Assembly: GCA_003550325.1 (NCBI GenBank)
Contig: QKWP01000276.1
Span: forward strand, 82,122-146,121
Source of the DNA: Gigaspora rosea
Taxonomy: Eukaryota > Glomeromycota > Glomeromycetes > Diversisporales > Gigasporaceae
Length of the DNA: 64,000 nucleotides
Reading direction: 5' to 3'
The position numbers and the translations under genes are program-made. Below, one piece after another: positions 23,259 through 35,000 of the stretch. Each line of letters starts with the position of its first letter. Position 1 is the stretch's first letter. The notes beneath the pieces were generated by a model. The model saw only the letters and a program-made list of their open reading frames with translations. It did not search any database and was not told the DNA's origin.

Positions 23259-24893
23259 CTACTGGGATTCCAGTTTTTTTTTTTTACTTTTTTTATTAGT
23301 TACTTTTATAAAACTGTCTTCGTCCATTGCTTGTTTCAAATCTTCATTCGTTTCTATTGAATCCATATCGTCTCCATTCTTGAGCTCTTGACCCCCGTCC
23401 TCAGTTCTGCTTTTCTCCATCTCTTCAGTGGTCAGAGTATCAACTATTTTCCCTTCTTCTCCTCCAGAAGTAGAAGTAGTCGGTAGGTCATGGGTTTCCT
23501 GTATCCGTTCATCAGGTCGGTCATCCACAATCGCCTCATTCGTTACTTGTTCTGAATTTTTTCCACTTTCTTCACTGGCCTTCTCTTGACTATTACTATT
23601 AGAATCAGTGCTCGAACCTTGCATAGCCTCTGAAACGTATGGATTATTAACACTAAAAGTTAAAGGTTCAGTTGTTTCAAGGTTTCTTGCCCGTACTCTA
23701 TGTTCCTTTTGCCATTTTCGAAACTCAATAGATTTCTTAAGTTCTTCACAGTCCCTTTTGATGTGACCTTCCTTGTCACAATAGAAGCAAAGTTTGGGTG
23801 CCTCTTTCCATTCTAGTGTGACTTTCTGGTCCCAAATATGAGTATGTCTAGGGATTCTTTTAGCAAGATCTGGGTCCTCTGTTGTTTCGAACGTTACCAC
23901 CCACTGGTTTGTACATACTGGAGTCCCTTCATATACCAAGGGCTTGATTGATGATATAACACCAAAGTCCTCAGTAGCCTCTTTAATCTTTTTAGAGATA
24001 AGATCCTTGGGTCCCATTGGGACATTTCGTAACCTAACAGACAGGAAAGTACGTCTAAGATTGACTGGAATATACCCAAAAAGTGATCGTTTAAAAATAT
24101 TAATTCCTTGTGTAGCGTACAATTGTTGTTTCTCTTGATTATTAAAAATAACCTCAAGGTACAAACGTTTCCCTCTTTTGTAGTGCGGCTTAGCTGCAAT
24201 CAATTCATCACCCATTTTTGTATAAAGTGCAGCAACAATATCATTAATTGAGATGTTCTCTAGGCCCTGAATATTAAAGATTAATGCATTATCATTTTTT
24301 GTGTGAATTCTATCTCTAGGGGCAAAGTTAGAGTAAGTTGCTTTGCCACTCTTTAGTTTAGTGAATAAACTGGTCCATTGACGAACTTCCGATGATTTCT
24401 TATCTGAATTTGACGTAACATTGCCTGAAATTTGGTTTAGATCGTCAACCTGCATATCAGTATTCATTACGTCAGATCTTTCCGCCATCTTTCCAGAAAG
24501 TTCCTTTATATTCCCCGTCGAATTTTCCGATTCGTCAGAGTTACTTGAACCTGTGTCTGTTAAGTCTTCCCCCACAGAGAACTCCAGGTCCACATCCTCT
24601 GACCAATCAATCGATGTATTATTAGATGTAGCTACGGTTTGTTCCTGTCCCTGTTCTGAGTTTAGTTTAGTTACTGTGCTTTCTTGCGCGACGTTCATGT
24701 TTTCTCCTTTGTTAACAGATTTTGACCTAGTGTCATGAGTCTTTACGCGTTTTCCTTGGACTTCGTCCATATTCCAATCAATGAACTTCCTTTTCTTTGG
24801 TACCAGGGCTTTCGCCCCTTTGGTAAGGCCTCTTTTGCTTTTAAAACCGCCTTTTCTAGGTATACTGTCCTTTTTATGGCACCCTCCCGGCAC
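23259..24893 (-). CDS. LINE ORF1, nucleic-acid-binding protein with CCHC zinc knuckle
   Basis: An uninterrupted 544-residue frame opening MPGGCHKKDSIPRKGG. A basic N-terminus (KKRK and several R/K clusters) is followed by an acidic, Ser-rich linker (about 70-180) and a structured middle (about 190-360). Then comes CYFCDKEGHIKRDC (about 368-381), which fits C-x2-C-x4-H-x4-C. The C-terminal third is acidic and ends in a Lys-rich tail (KKSKKKKLESQ). ORF1 proteins of LINEs coat the element RNA and help its reverse transcription at the target; that role is inferred from family and position. It lies about 100 bp upstream of ORF2. Confidence 0.85.
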   Translation of the reverse strand: MPGGCHKKDSIPRKGGFKSKRGLTKGAKALVPKKRKFIDWNMDEVQGKRVKTHDTRSKSVNKGENMNVAQESTVTKLNSEQGQEQTVATSNNTSIDWSEDVDLEFSVGEDLTDTGSSNSDESENSTGNIKELSGKMAERSDVMNTDMQVDDLNQISGNVTSNSDKKSSEVRQWTSLFTKLKSGKATYSNFAPRDRIHTKNDNALIFNIQGLENISINDIVAALYTKMGDELIAAKPHYKRGKRLYLEVIFNNQEKQQLYATQGINIFKRSLFGYIPVNLRRTFLSVRLRNVPMGPKDLISKKIKEATEDFGVISSIKPLVYEGTPVCTNQWVVTFETTEDPDLAKRIPRHTHIWDQKVTLEWKEAPKLCFYCDKEGHIKRDCEELKKSIEFRKWQKEHRVRARNLETTEPLTFSVNNPYVSEAMQGSSTDSNSNSQEKASEESGKNSEQVTNEAIVDDRPDERIQETHDLPTTSTSGGEEGKIVDTLTTEEMEKSRTEDGGQELKNGDDMDSIETNEDLKQAMDEDSFIKVTNKKSKKKKLESQ

Positions 24894-25425
24894 CGGAACG
24901 CGGTAGAGTGCAGATCAAAATTTTTTTTTTTTGATGCTTCATTTTTAATGATATTGATTTTGAGTTCTGATGATAATTCCATAGAATATATCATTAATTG
25001 AAAGTGCTTCTCCCCTTTATAATTAATAGAAATTTGACATCCTTGTTTGTTTTCAAATCGCCTTGCAGCGATTAAAATAATTTCAAGTTCTGAATTTCGA
25101 GATCATTCGAAAGCCGAACTACATCACAATAAATACGAATAATGTTTGCTTTAATTTTATTGTTTTACTTTGCAAAAAATTCTTTGAGATTAATAACAAA
25201 ATCAATATTAAAAACTTTATATAAAAAAAAAAAGAAGCTATTTAGAATTCTACTCTTCTAATAAATGAATACAAATATAACTCTACATCTGCCTGTTTCT
25301 GGTATAAATTTTTATATTATAATGGCTTAATACATCTTTATATAACTAATATTTTTCGGTCATTTAGTCGTTCGAATGCTTAAAAGAATTTCTCATACGA
25401 ATTAATTTACAAAACCTAGATATCA

Positions 25426-25547
25426 CAGGGATGGCATGTCACTATGTCCAATTGGTTTCAATTTTTTTGGACATATGTCCATTTTTAATTGGACATATGT
25501 CCAAAAAAAATTGAAACCAATTGGACATAGTGACATGCCATCCTAGT
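25426..25547. mobile_element. 122-bp hAT-like palindromic MITE
   Basis: An almost perfect palindrome from GGATGGCATGTCACTATGTC to its inverse, centred on TTTTTAAT between two TGGACATATGTCCA motifs. Flanks are AGATATCA (25418-25425) and AGATATTA (25548-25555), an 8-bp duplication with one mismatch. Its TGGACAnnnTGTCCA motif and GGCATG ends recur in the element at 59111-60821. Confidence 0.65.
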
Positions 25548-25555
25548 AGATATTA

Positions 25556-26030
25556 CATGAGGCAATGTTATTTATGTATCTATCACTATATTGTTTTTTG
25601 GCATAAGCAAGTAAAATACGATATGCTGTGCAATGGCACACTGAAACAATATTCCTAAATTATCGACTTCAGTACGCAAGTGGTTTGATAGAAAATGTAT
25701 CGACGTTAAAAACATTGCGCTTAAAGTGTAAACTTAGGCATATGATTGTGATTACAAGATCAGAACCTTATCAGTTATTGTGTACTTGAAGTTCTTCAAT
25801 TGTATATTCTCCAAGGGTTATACAGTACTGTACTTTATAATTTTTGTTAGATATTTTGTCATTTGTGTTTATGCGGCATAATAACTTGCAAGAATTCTAA
25901 CAAATACATCCAAATTATCGACTTATATAACATATGTACGTATGTATGTACGTATGTACGTACAGTACATAGCTTGAACAACGTTGGACAATGTATCAAC
26001 TTTAAAACATTACCATTATAATACAGTAAT
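25556..26030. other. Intergenic upstream of the GTPase gene
   Basis: AT-rich with a GTACGTATGTATG microsatellite at 25936-25963. No gene seen. Confidence 0.4.
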
Positions 26031-26036
26031 AGAACA

Positions 26037-26046
26037 TATATAAATA
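26037..26046 (+). promoter_or_regulatory. TATA box of the microexon GTPase gene
   Basis: TATATAAATA lies 46 bp before the proposed ATG at 26092. The same 10-mer lies 38 bp before the ATG of the next gene (40375-40384), which supports both as core promoter elements. Confidence 0.5.
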
Positions 26047-26091
26047 TTGATGACTAAACTGTTTTTTTACTGCATCTGTATCTTAGCAAGG

Positions 26092-29000
26092 ATGAGTAAA
26101 AATTACGATTTTTGTTTAAGAAGTATGATACATCTACACTATTTATGACTCATGTAGAAACAATGTTGACCTTTTATTTTTAGTTGGTGTAGACGGTGAG
26201 CGATACGCTGGTAAATCAAGACTTATCGATGAATTTACAGAAGGCGATCTTGAAAATGGAAAATACGAAGAAACCTTACAAGTACATGTAACAACCACGC
26301 ACATTCATTTGGATAATTACACTATTAAAGTAGAATTTTTAGAAGCCGGTACAAATAGAGCTTTATTATATATTTGTTATCTTGTAACGAATAGAAAATA
26401 TATATTGGGAATTTTTAGGCCATCAAAAAGCATTAGACAGATTAATTTACGATGCATTCATATTATTGTCAATTTTGTTGTCTTCAAATAATAATACTAT
26501 TTCATGGCACATTCTTAATACTCATATTTGAAATGCTAACGCCATAAAATAGCAAAATATGTGTATAAATCTTAACGTTCATAATTAATAATTATTTGAT
26601 AACTTTTTTTTTGTAGGATGGAACCTGAGACCAAATAAAAAGTGAGTTTCTATATTTCTAATCCTTGTCGTCTTTTATATAATGAAATTTTATCTATTTT
26701 GTACTATTATAGTTATTATAGCTATATTGACTGTGCTATACTTGTTTACGATGTTTCTGAGACCGATGGATTAGAGAAAATAAAAGAACTTTCACGTGAA
26801 TATACAAACGCCGATAACGATTATGTAACAAATAAAATTCCTATTATGATTATTGCAAACAATAGGGACGAATGTAAGCAGAAAAGTAGAGATGACCTTT
26901 TAAAAGAAATTAAAAATTTTGATGGTATGTAATGCAAATAATTAATAACTTGTTATAAATAATGATAGTAAGTAGCTAATTTTCGCACAAATTAAACATC
27001 TTAGGAGTGGGATTTTTATATGATGAAGAAGAAATAAGTAGTGCTAGTATAGAAGAAATTCTAAAAAGTATTTTATACTATTAGATCAGGAATGAAAAAT
27101 CACAGTATTAATTCATATAGAATATCTTTTTTTTAAATTTAGAATGCATACCAAGACTTTTGGATTTTAAAGGTAAATTTTATTAATAAAAGTACTTATT
27201 TTTATATTATGGTTTCAATTTTTATATATACTGTATATTATAATTTAGAAATCAGTAATCTAAATGAATTAACATCTCCAAATAATCAACTTAAGCCCAT
27301 GATGAAACATGCAATAAAATTGTATTTATATGGGATCCCAAAGAAAATTATTGATAGCAAACGAAAACAGTTAGAAGTGCTGAATGAAGAAATGGATGGA
27401 ATAAAATCATTTTTATCGCTAGTATGTAGTATATAAACTATGAATTTATTATTTTTTTTGCATTGCATGATGTATAAATAATATTCTTTCATTAATTACA
27501 TGAATTACTAGGAAGTGAGTGTAAATCAAATTATTAAAAATAATTGTAGATTTCATCATATAATAAAACAGTACATTAATTAGATACTTTAATGAATTGT
27601 TAGAGGGTGAGCATTAGATATCAATATTTATTAAATCAGTGATACATTATAATACAATATATAAATACTTAAATGAGATGAATTTTCAGATCGTGAGTGC
27701 ATTTTCAAATAATATTTGCGTTAAATGCAATTTAATAAACCAAAATAATGCTCTATTTAATTCTTAAATCACAGAATGTAAACATAAATTCCAATTCTTT
27801 TATCAATCAGAATTTCTTATGAATATTGATTATTAATTCTCTGATCTAATAAGTTGGTTAGTTTCAATAATATTAATTTATTAAATTATTTATTAAATTA
27901 TAATTTTATAATAAATTAATCAAAACTCCAATCAGTTACATAAATTACAGGCTGTAAGTATAAATTCTAATAATATTTATTATTAAATTATAATTTTATA
28001 ATGAATCAGTCAATACTTCAATCGATTACAGGAAGTGAGTATAAATTTTAAGATTTTGATAAATTTAGCAGGTTGCGATATCGCAGGTTAATATTTAAAA
28101 AAAAAATTAAAACGATTATTAGTTAGGGTTAAGGTCCGAACTAGTATTAATATTAGGTTAGAGGGTGCATATATATATGCAAAATTAAGCGCTAAAAACT
28201 TTTAATTAGAAGCCCAAGACTAGTTTACATAATGAAATTTCAAGTCATTTAAAATTTTTGAAATTTTTTTTTTTATTAAATTTTTCGATCGGTTTGTTAC
28301 ACAAGATCCTGTGATTTAATTGGCCAATCATATTAACCTGCGATATTTAACAACCTCCAAATTTTAATAATATTTATTTATTAAATTAAAATTTTATAAT
28401 GAATTAATAAATACTCCAATCGATTACATAAATTACAGCTGGTAAGTATGAATTTCAATAATATTTTATTTATTAAATTAAAGTTTTATAATGAATTAAT
28501 CAATATTCCAATAATTACATAAATTACAGATAGTAAGTATAAATTTCAATAATATTTATTTATTAAATTATAATTTTATAATGAATTAATCAATACTCCA
28601 ATCGATTACATAATTACAGCCAGTAAGTGTAAATTTTAATAATGTTTATTTATTAAATTATAATTTTATAATGAATTAATCAATACTCCAATCGATTACA
28701 TGATTTACAGTATGTAAGTATAAATTTTAATAGGAATTTTATAATTGTACACGTGTGTATAGTATACGAGTATTAATAGTTAATTTGCAATGTAACCTGT
28801 TAATCAACCCAATTTTTAGGATAAAAAAATTAAACTCTTGATTATGGTTTGGATAAGGATGGGTTTGGGAATGAGGCGAGGGTTAGTTTATACCAAAATT
28901 TTACAAGGAATTTTTTTGTTAGAAACCAAAAGGTGGTTATAGTCGAAATTTTGAGATATCGATTGGTTTTTATATTACTTGTGTACATACACTCCGTGTA

Positions 29001-32000
29001 CAAATTTAAATTGCTATTTCAATAATATTAATTTATTAAGTTATAATTTTATAATGAATTAATTAAAACACCAATTGATTATATAAATTACAGGAAGTAA
29101 GTATAAATTTCAATAATATTAATTTATTAAATTGTAGTTTTATAATGAATGAATCAATACTTCAATCGATTACAGGGAGTGAGTATAAATTTCAATAATA
29201 TTTATTTATTAAATTACAATTTTATAATGAAATAATCAATACTCCAATCGATTACATAAATTACAGGAAGTAAGTATAAATTTCAATAATATTTATTTAT
29301 TATATTATAAATTTATAATCAATTAATCAATATTCCAATCGATTACATACATTACAGTTTGTAAGATATATTTCAATAATATTTATTTATTATTAATAAA
29401 TTATAAATTAATCAATACTCCAATCGATTACTTCAGACAGTGAGTATAAATTTCAATAATATTATTTATTAAATTATAATTTTATAATAAATTAATCAAT
29501 ACTTCAATTGATTACTTCAGAGAGTGAGTATAAATTTCAATAATATGCATTTATTAAATTATAATTAATTAAATTATAATTTTATAATGAATTAATCAAT
29601 ACTCCAACCAATTACATAAATTACAGACTGTAAGCAAAAAATTCCAATATTATTTATTTTTAAATTATAATTTTATAATGAATCAATCAATACTCCAATC
29701 GATTACAGGAAGTGAGTATAAATTTCAATAATATTTATTTATTAAATTATAATTTTATAATGAATTATCTAATACTCCAATTGATTACATAAATTACAGG
29801 AAGCAAGTATAAATATCAATAATATTTATTGTCGCAGATCATAATTTAAAGTGAAATCTACATTTTTTACTTAACCTGCTAGCCTTCTAAAACCCACTAA
29901 TACTTGTTTATTATAATTTTTTTTAAAACTAACCCTAACCCTAACCCTAACCCTAAAAAATGCACTTTAAAAAAAATTTATTTTTCGAGATTTTATACTA
30001 TCATTTCATTTTAATCTGGATTTCATTATGATCTGTCACATTTATTTATTAAATTATAATTTTATAATGAATTAATCAATAATCCAATCATTACATAATT
30101 ACAGCTAGTAAGTATAAATTTCAATAATATTTATTTATTTATTTATAATTTTATAATGAATTAATCAATACTCAAATCGATTTCATAAATTACAGTATGT
30201 AAGTATAAATTTCAATGATATTTATTTATTAAATTATAATTTATAATGAATTAATCAATACTCCAATCGATTACATAAATTACAGGAAGCAAGAATAAAT
30301 TTCAATAATATTTATTTATTAAATTATAATTTTATAACGAATTAATCAATATTCAAATTGATTGCATAAATTACAGTGTGTAAGTATAAATTTCAATAAT
30401 ATTTACTTATTAAATTATAATTTTCTAATGAATTAATCAATACTCCAATCAATTACATAAATTACAGTGTGTAAGTATAAATTTCAATAATATTTATTTA
30501 TTAAAATATAATCTTATAATGAATTAATCAATACTTCAATTGATTACATAAAATTACAGTATGTAAGTATAAATTTTAATAATATTTATTTATTAAATTA
30601 TTGAATTAATCAATACTCCAATCGATTACATAAATTAAAGAGAGTAAGTATAAATTTAATAATATTATTTATTAAATTATAATTTTATATTGGATTAATC
30701 AATACTCTAATTGATTACATAAATTACAGCATGTAAGTATAAATTTCAATAACATTTATTTATTAAATTATAATTATTATGAATTAATCAATATTACAAT
30801 TGATTGCATAAATTACAGTATGTAAGTATAAATTTCAATAATATTTTTTATTAAATTATAATTTTATAATGAATTATTCAATACTCAAATCGATTATTTA
30901 GAAAGTGAGTATAAATTTCAATAATATTTCTTTATTAAATTATAATTTTATAATGCATTAATCAATATCGATTACATAAATTACAGCATGTAAGTATAAA
31001 TTTCAATAAATTTATTTATTAAATTATAATTTTATTATAATTAACCAATACTACAATTGATTACAGAGAGTGAGTATATTTTCAATAATATTTATTTATT
31101 AAACCATAATTTTATAATTAAATTATATTTTCATAATGAATTAATCAATACTCCAATCGATTAAATAAATTACAGGAAGCAAGCATAAATTTCAAAATTA
31201 TTTTAATTTATTAATTTCATAATAAATTAATCAATACTCCAATCGATTACATAAATTGCAGTATGTAAGTATAATTTCAATAGAATTTTATTGTTTTGCA
31301 CTGGTGTATTGTAATGCACTCTAAAAGATCTGGTATAACGTGAAATCAAAACAAACAAAACAATCTGTTCTTTTTGTTAGTTAGGGTTAGAGGAGGCAAG
31401 AGTAATGCATAGGCGATATGAGGAGTTTTATAGTAATATTTTGCAAGAAATTTTGCAAGGAAATTTTTTTTGTTAAGAGCATGAAGAGTGGTTTCATAAG
31501 CAAAAAATATAATTTAAAATATCGCTATTTTTTCGATTTCACATTACAATGCACATGCACTAAATTATATAAACCATTTCAATAATATTTATTTATTAAA
31601 TTATAATTTATAATGAATTAATCAATAATCCAATCATTACATAATTACAGCTAGTAAGTATAAATTTCAATAATATTTATTTATTTAAAATTTATAATGA
31701 ATTAATCAATACACCAATCAATTACATAAATTACAGTATGTAAATATAAATTTCAATAATATTTATTTATTAAATTATAATTTATAATGAATTAAAAATA
31801 CTCCAATCGATTACAGAAAGTGAGTATAAATTTAAATAAAATTTATTATTAATTATAATTTTATAATAAATTTATTATTACTCTAATCGATTACATAAAT
31901 TTCAGTATGTAAGTATAATTTCAATAATATTTATTTATTAAATTATAATTTTATAATCAATTAATCAATACTCTAATTAATTACATAAATTACAGTATGT

Positions 32001-35000
32001 AAGTATAAATTTCAATAATATTTATTTATTAAATTATAATTTTATAATGAATTAATCAATACTCCAATCGATTGCATAAATTACAGTATGTAAGTATAAA
32101 GTTTGGTAATATTTATAATGAATAATCAATACTCCAATCGATTACATAAATTACAGAAAGTAAGTATAAATTTCAATAATATTTATTTATTAAACTATAA
32201 TTTTATAATGAATTAATCAATACTCAAATCGATTACATAAATTACAGTTTGTAAGTTAAATTTCAATAATGTATTTATTAAATAATGAATTAATCAATAC
32301 TCCAATCGATTACATAAATTACAGGATGTAAGTTTAAATTTCAATAATATTTATTTATTAAATTATAATTTTATAATGAATTAATCAATACTCCAATCGA
32401 TTATATAAATTACAGCTTGCAAGTATAACTTTCAATAATATTTATTTATTAAATTAATTTTATAATCAATTAATCAATACTCCAATCGATTACATCAATC
32501 ATAGTTGGTAAATATAAATAATATTTATTTTAAATTATAATTTTATAATGAATTGATCAATACTCAAATCGATTGCAGAGAGTGAGAATACAAAATCGAT
32601 TACAGATAGTGAGTATAAATTTCAATATTTAAGTTATTAAAATATAATCTTATAATGAATTAATAATACTCGAATCGATTACATAAATTACAGTATGTAA
32701 GTATAAATTTCAATAATATTTATTTACTAAATTATAATTTTATATTGAATTAATCAATACTCCAATTGATTACATAAATTACAGGAAGTAAGTACAAATT
32801 TCGATAATATTTATTTTAAATTATGATTTTATATAATCAACTCAAATCGATTACAGGGAGTGAGTATAAATTTCAATAATATTTATTTATTAATTTATAA
32901 TTTTATAATGAATTAATCAATACTTCAATCGATTACAGGGAGTAAGTATAGATTTCAATAATATTTATTTATTGAATTATAATTTTATAATGAATTAATC
33001 ATTACTACAACCGATTACAGAGAGTGAGTATAAATTCCAATAATGTTTATTTATTAAATTATAATTTTATAATGAGTTAATCAATACTCAAATTGATTAC
33101 ATAAATTACAGGATGTAGGTATTAACTTTAATAATGACCAACTTTAGATACTTAGCGGAGGCTAAATTCATAGATATGCTATTTTTATGGTGGTTTGGGT
33201 GGTCAGTAATTAGGTAAAAATCTTCTGTGCTTTAAAAACCAACTCTAATAAACTCTAATAATGATGCGGATTGACTACGGCGCATCAGTCTGATCAAGTA
33301 CACAGGGTTGGCAATGGAGTTCAATGGTGCTCAATGGTGCTGCGAATGGAGCCAAAGGAGCTCTGAATGGGGCCTATGGATACTAGTTTTTTGAGCTCCA
33401 TTCGCACAACCATTGAGCTCCATTGGCTCCATTACCACCCCTGCCATCAAGTACGCTACTGAGTAAGTTTTATTGGATAATTGAGTAAGTTTATCTAATT
33501 AGGATAGAGTTATCACAAATTTTACTGGTACGTAAGTCAAGGAAAGAAAATATAGAGTAATATCTGAACATTTTGGAATAGTACATTAAGAATTTCGATG
33601 TATGGTAAATTTACTTGGTCAATGATGGGTTCGGTGTTTGTAACACGAAAGAAATTATAAAAACGGTAATTTTACGACTCTATAGTTAAGATATATGATA
33701 AAAAATTTTTTATAAGATAGTCAGCCTGGCCGACCGGGCTGATATATATTACCACCGTTTCGGCCTCTGATTTTATCATCGGCCCACATCACTAAATCAA
33801 AAATCAAAAATTATGATAATATTATAGTTGTCGATAAAAAAGCATATTGGTGAATTTTGCCTCTGGTTAATTGTTGGTTAATTATAATATATTAATTAAA
33901 AAATATTTTATTAAATATAATTTTATGATTAACACTAATCATTTAAACTACTAGAAAGTGAGTATAAATTCAAAATTCTCGAGTTCTATATAAGTTAATA
34001 CACACTAAACGATTATATAAATTTCTAGGGAGTGAGTATCGATTTAATATTGACTTTATGATTTAACGCGTGTGTGCCATGACACATTGGGGTATTCGGT
34101 CAACAATGTTTGACAAAACTATATGTTGTACCATATAAAAATTAATTATTGGAGATTTTTTTTGAATTTAATGATCTGGATAGTGATCAAGATAGTGACT
34201 GGGATTATTTGTCACTTTTTATATATAATTTAATAGTAAAGAGTGACTTGTATGTTTTTAGATGTCTAGAGCGAATAGTTTTATTTTTCTTAATTGTTTT
34301 AGCATAAATCGACTCTTAAACATCTTCATAACCAAGTTATGTGAAACTTTTTTTAGCATTAATATTTAAATTTCAGGTTGACACTTTACAAAAATTCTGG
34401 TTCATGTTGTAAACTATTTTAAAAGAGATGGTTTTATTTTGGGCAAAAAATTTAATACTAGAATACAAATTTTTAACGTAACTTTGTTATAAAAGAGTTT
34501 AAGAATCGATTTATGCTAAGATAATTGAAAAAAGCAAAGCTATTCGCTCTAGACGTCTAAAAACACACAAGTCATTCTTTACTATTAAATTATATATAAA
34601 AAGTGTTAAATAACCTTAGTCACTATCTTGATCACTATCCTGATCATTAAGTTCAAAAAATATCCTTAATAATTAATTTTTATATGGTACCGCATATAAT
34701 TGCAGATTTAGAGAACGAAATAATTATTTTAGAAAAGGCTAATCTTACTAAACGGAGCAAGCAAAAGGCCAATGTTTTGATTTACATAACTGACCGAACA
34801 CCCCAATGACACATCCTGCTTTGATCAATTAGATTTGTATAATTTAAATACTTGGCTGTTACTGTAAACGTTTCGATTGCTATATGAAAATATGATCAAT
34901 TTTATATGATTCAAGTAGTATATGCTCGACACAATTTCATGTTCAAAATGAGCATCTTCAAAACTTTTAATTTCTCGAACAAATGAGATATCAAAAATGA

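Larger units (their letters stand above)
19640..24932 (-). mobile_element. Non-LTR retrotransposon (LINE), nearly full length
   Basis: Minus-strand element with ORF1, ORF2 and a 3' poly-A (the T run at 19640-19649 on the plus strand). The target-site duplication GATGCTTCATTTTT is exact at 19626-19639 and 24933-24946. Length is about 5.3 kb. Order on the minus strand: short 5' leader, ORF1 with a CCHC zinc knuckle (24893-23259), ORF2 with endonuclease, reverse transcriptase and a terminal zinc-binding domain (23157-19708), and a short 3' UTR. ORF1 is intact and ORF2 is broken, so this copy cannot move on its own. Intact ends suggest insertion more recent than most repeats here. Confidence 0.92.
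27870..33120 (+). repeat. Tandem repeat of ~90-bp intron-plus-codon units
   Basis: Unit: donor GTAAGTATAAATTTCAATAA, then ATTTATTTATTAAATTATAA, TTTTATAATGAATTAATCAA, TACTCCAATCGATTACATAA, ATTACAG and a variable triplet. About 48 units, usually 82-92 bp apart, with a shorter subtype lacking ATAAATTA before the acceptor. Four units use a GC donor (29803, 30289, 31179, 32419). One unit (32582-32605) is cut down to 24 nt. Units toward both ends of the gene are too diverged to align but keep the junction. Confidence 0.85.

Noticed and set aside
27082..27084. Stop TAG ending the GTPase frame after ILYY
   Set aside because: A donor (GTATTT at 27068) just before it and an acceptor at 27141-27142 rejoin the frame into the next exon in the right phase, giving a longer continuous protein.
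28357..33120. Regularly spaced repeats that might be read as a CRISPR array
   Set aside because: Spacing is made of ~90-bp near-identical AT-rich units with only three variable bases; context is eukaryotic with introns. Not CRISPR.
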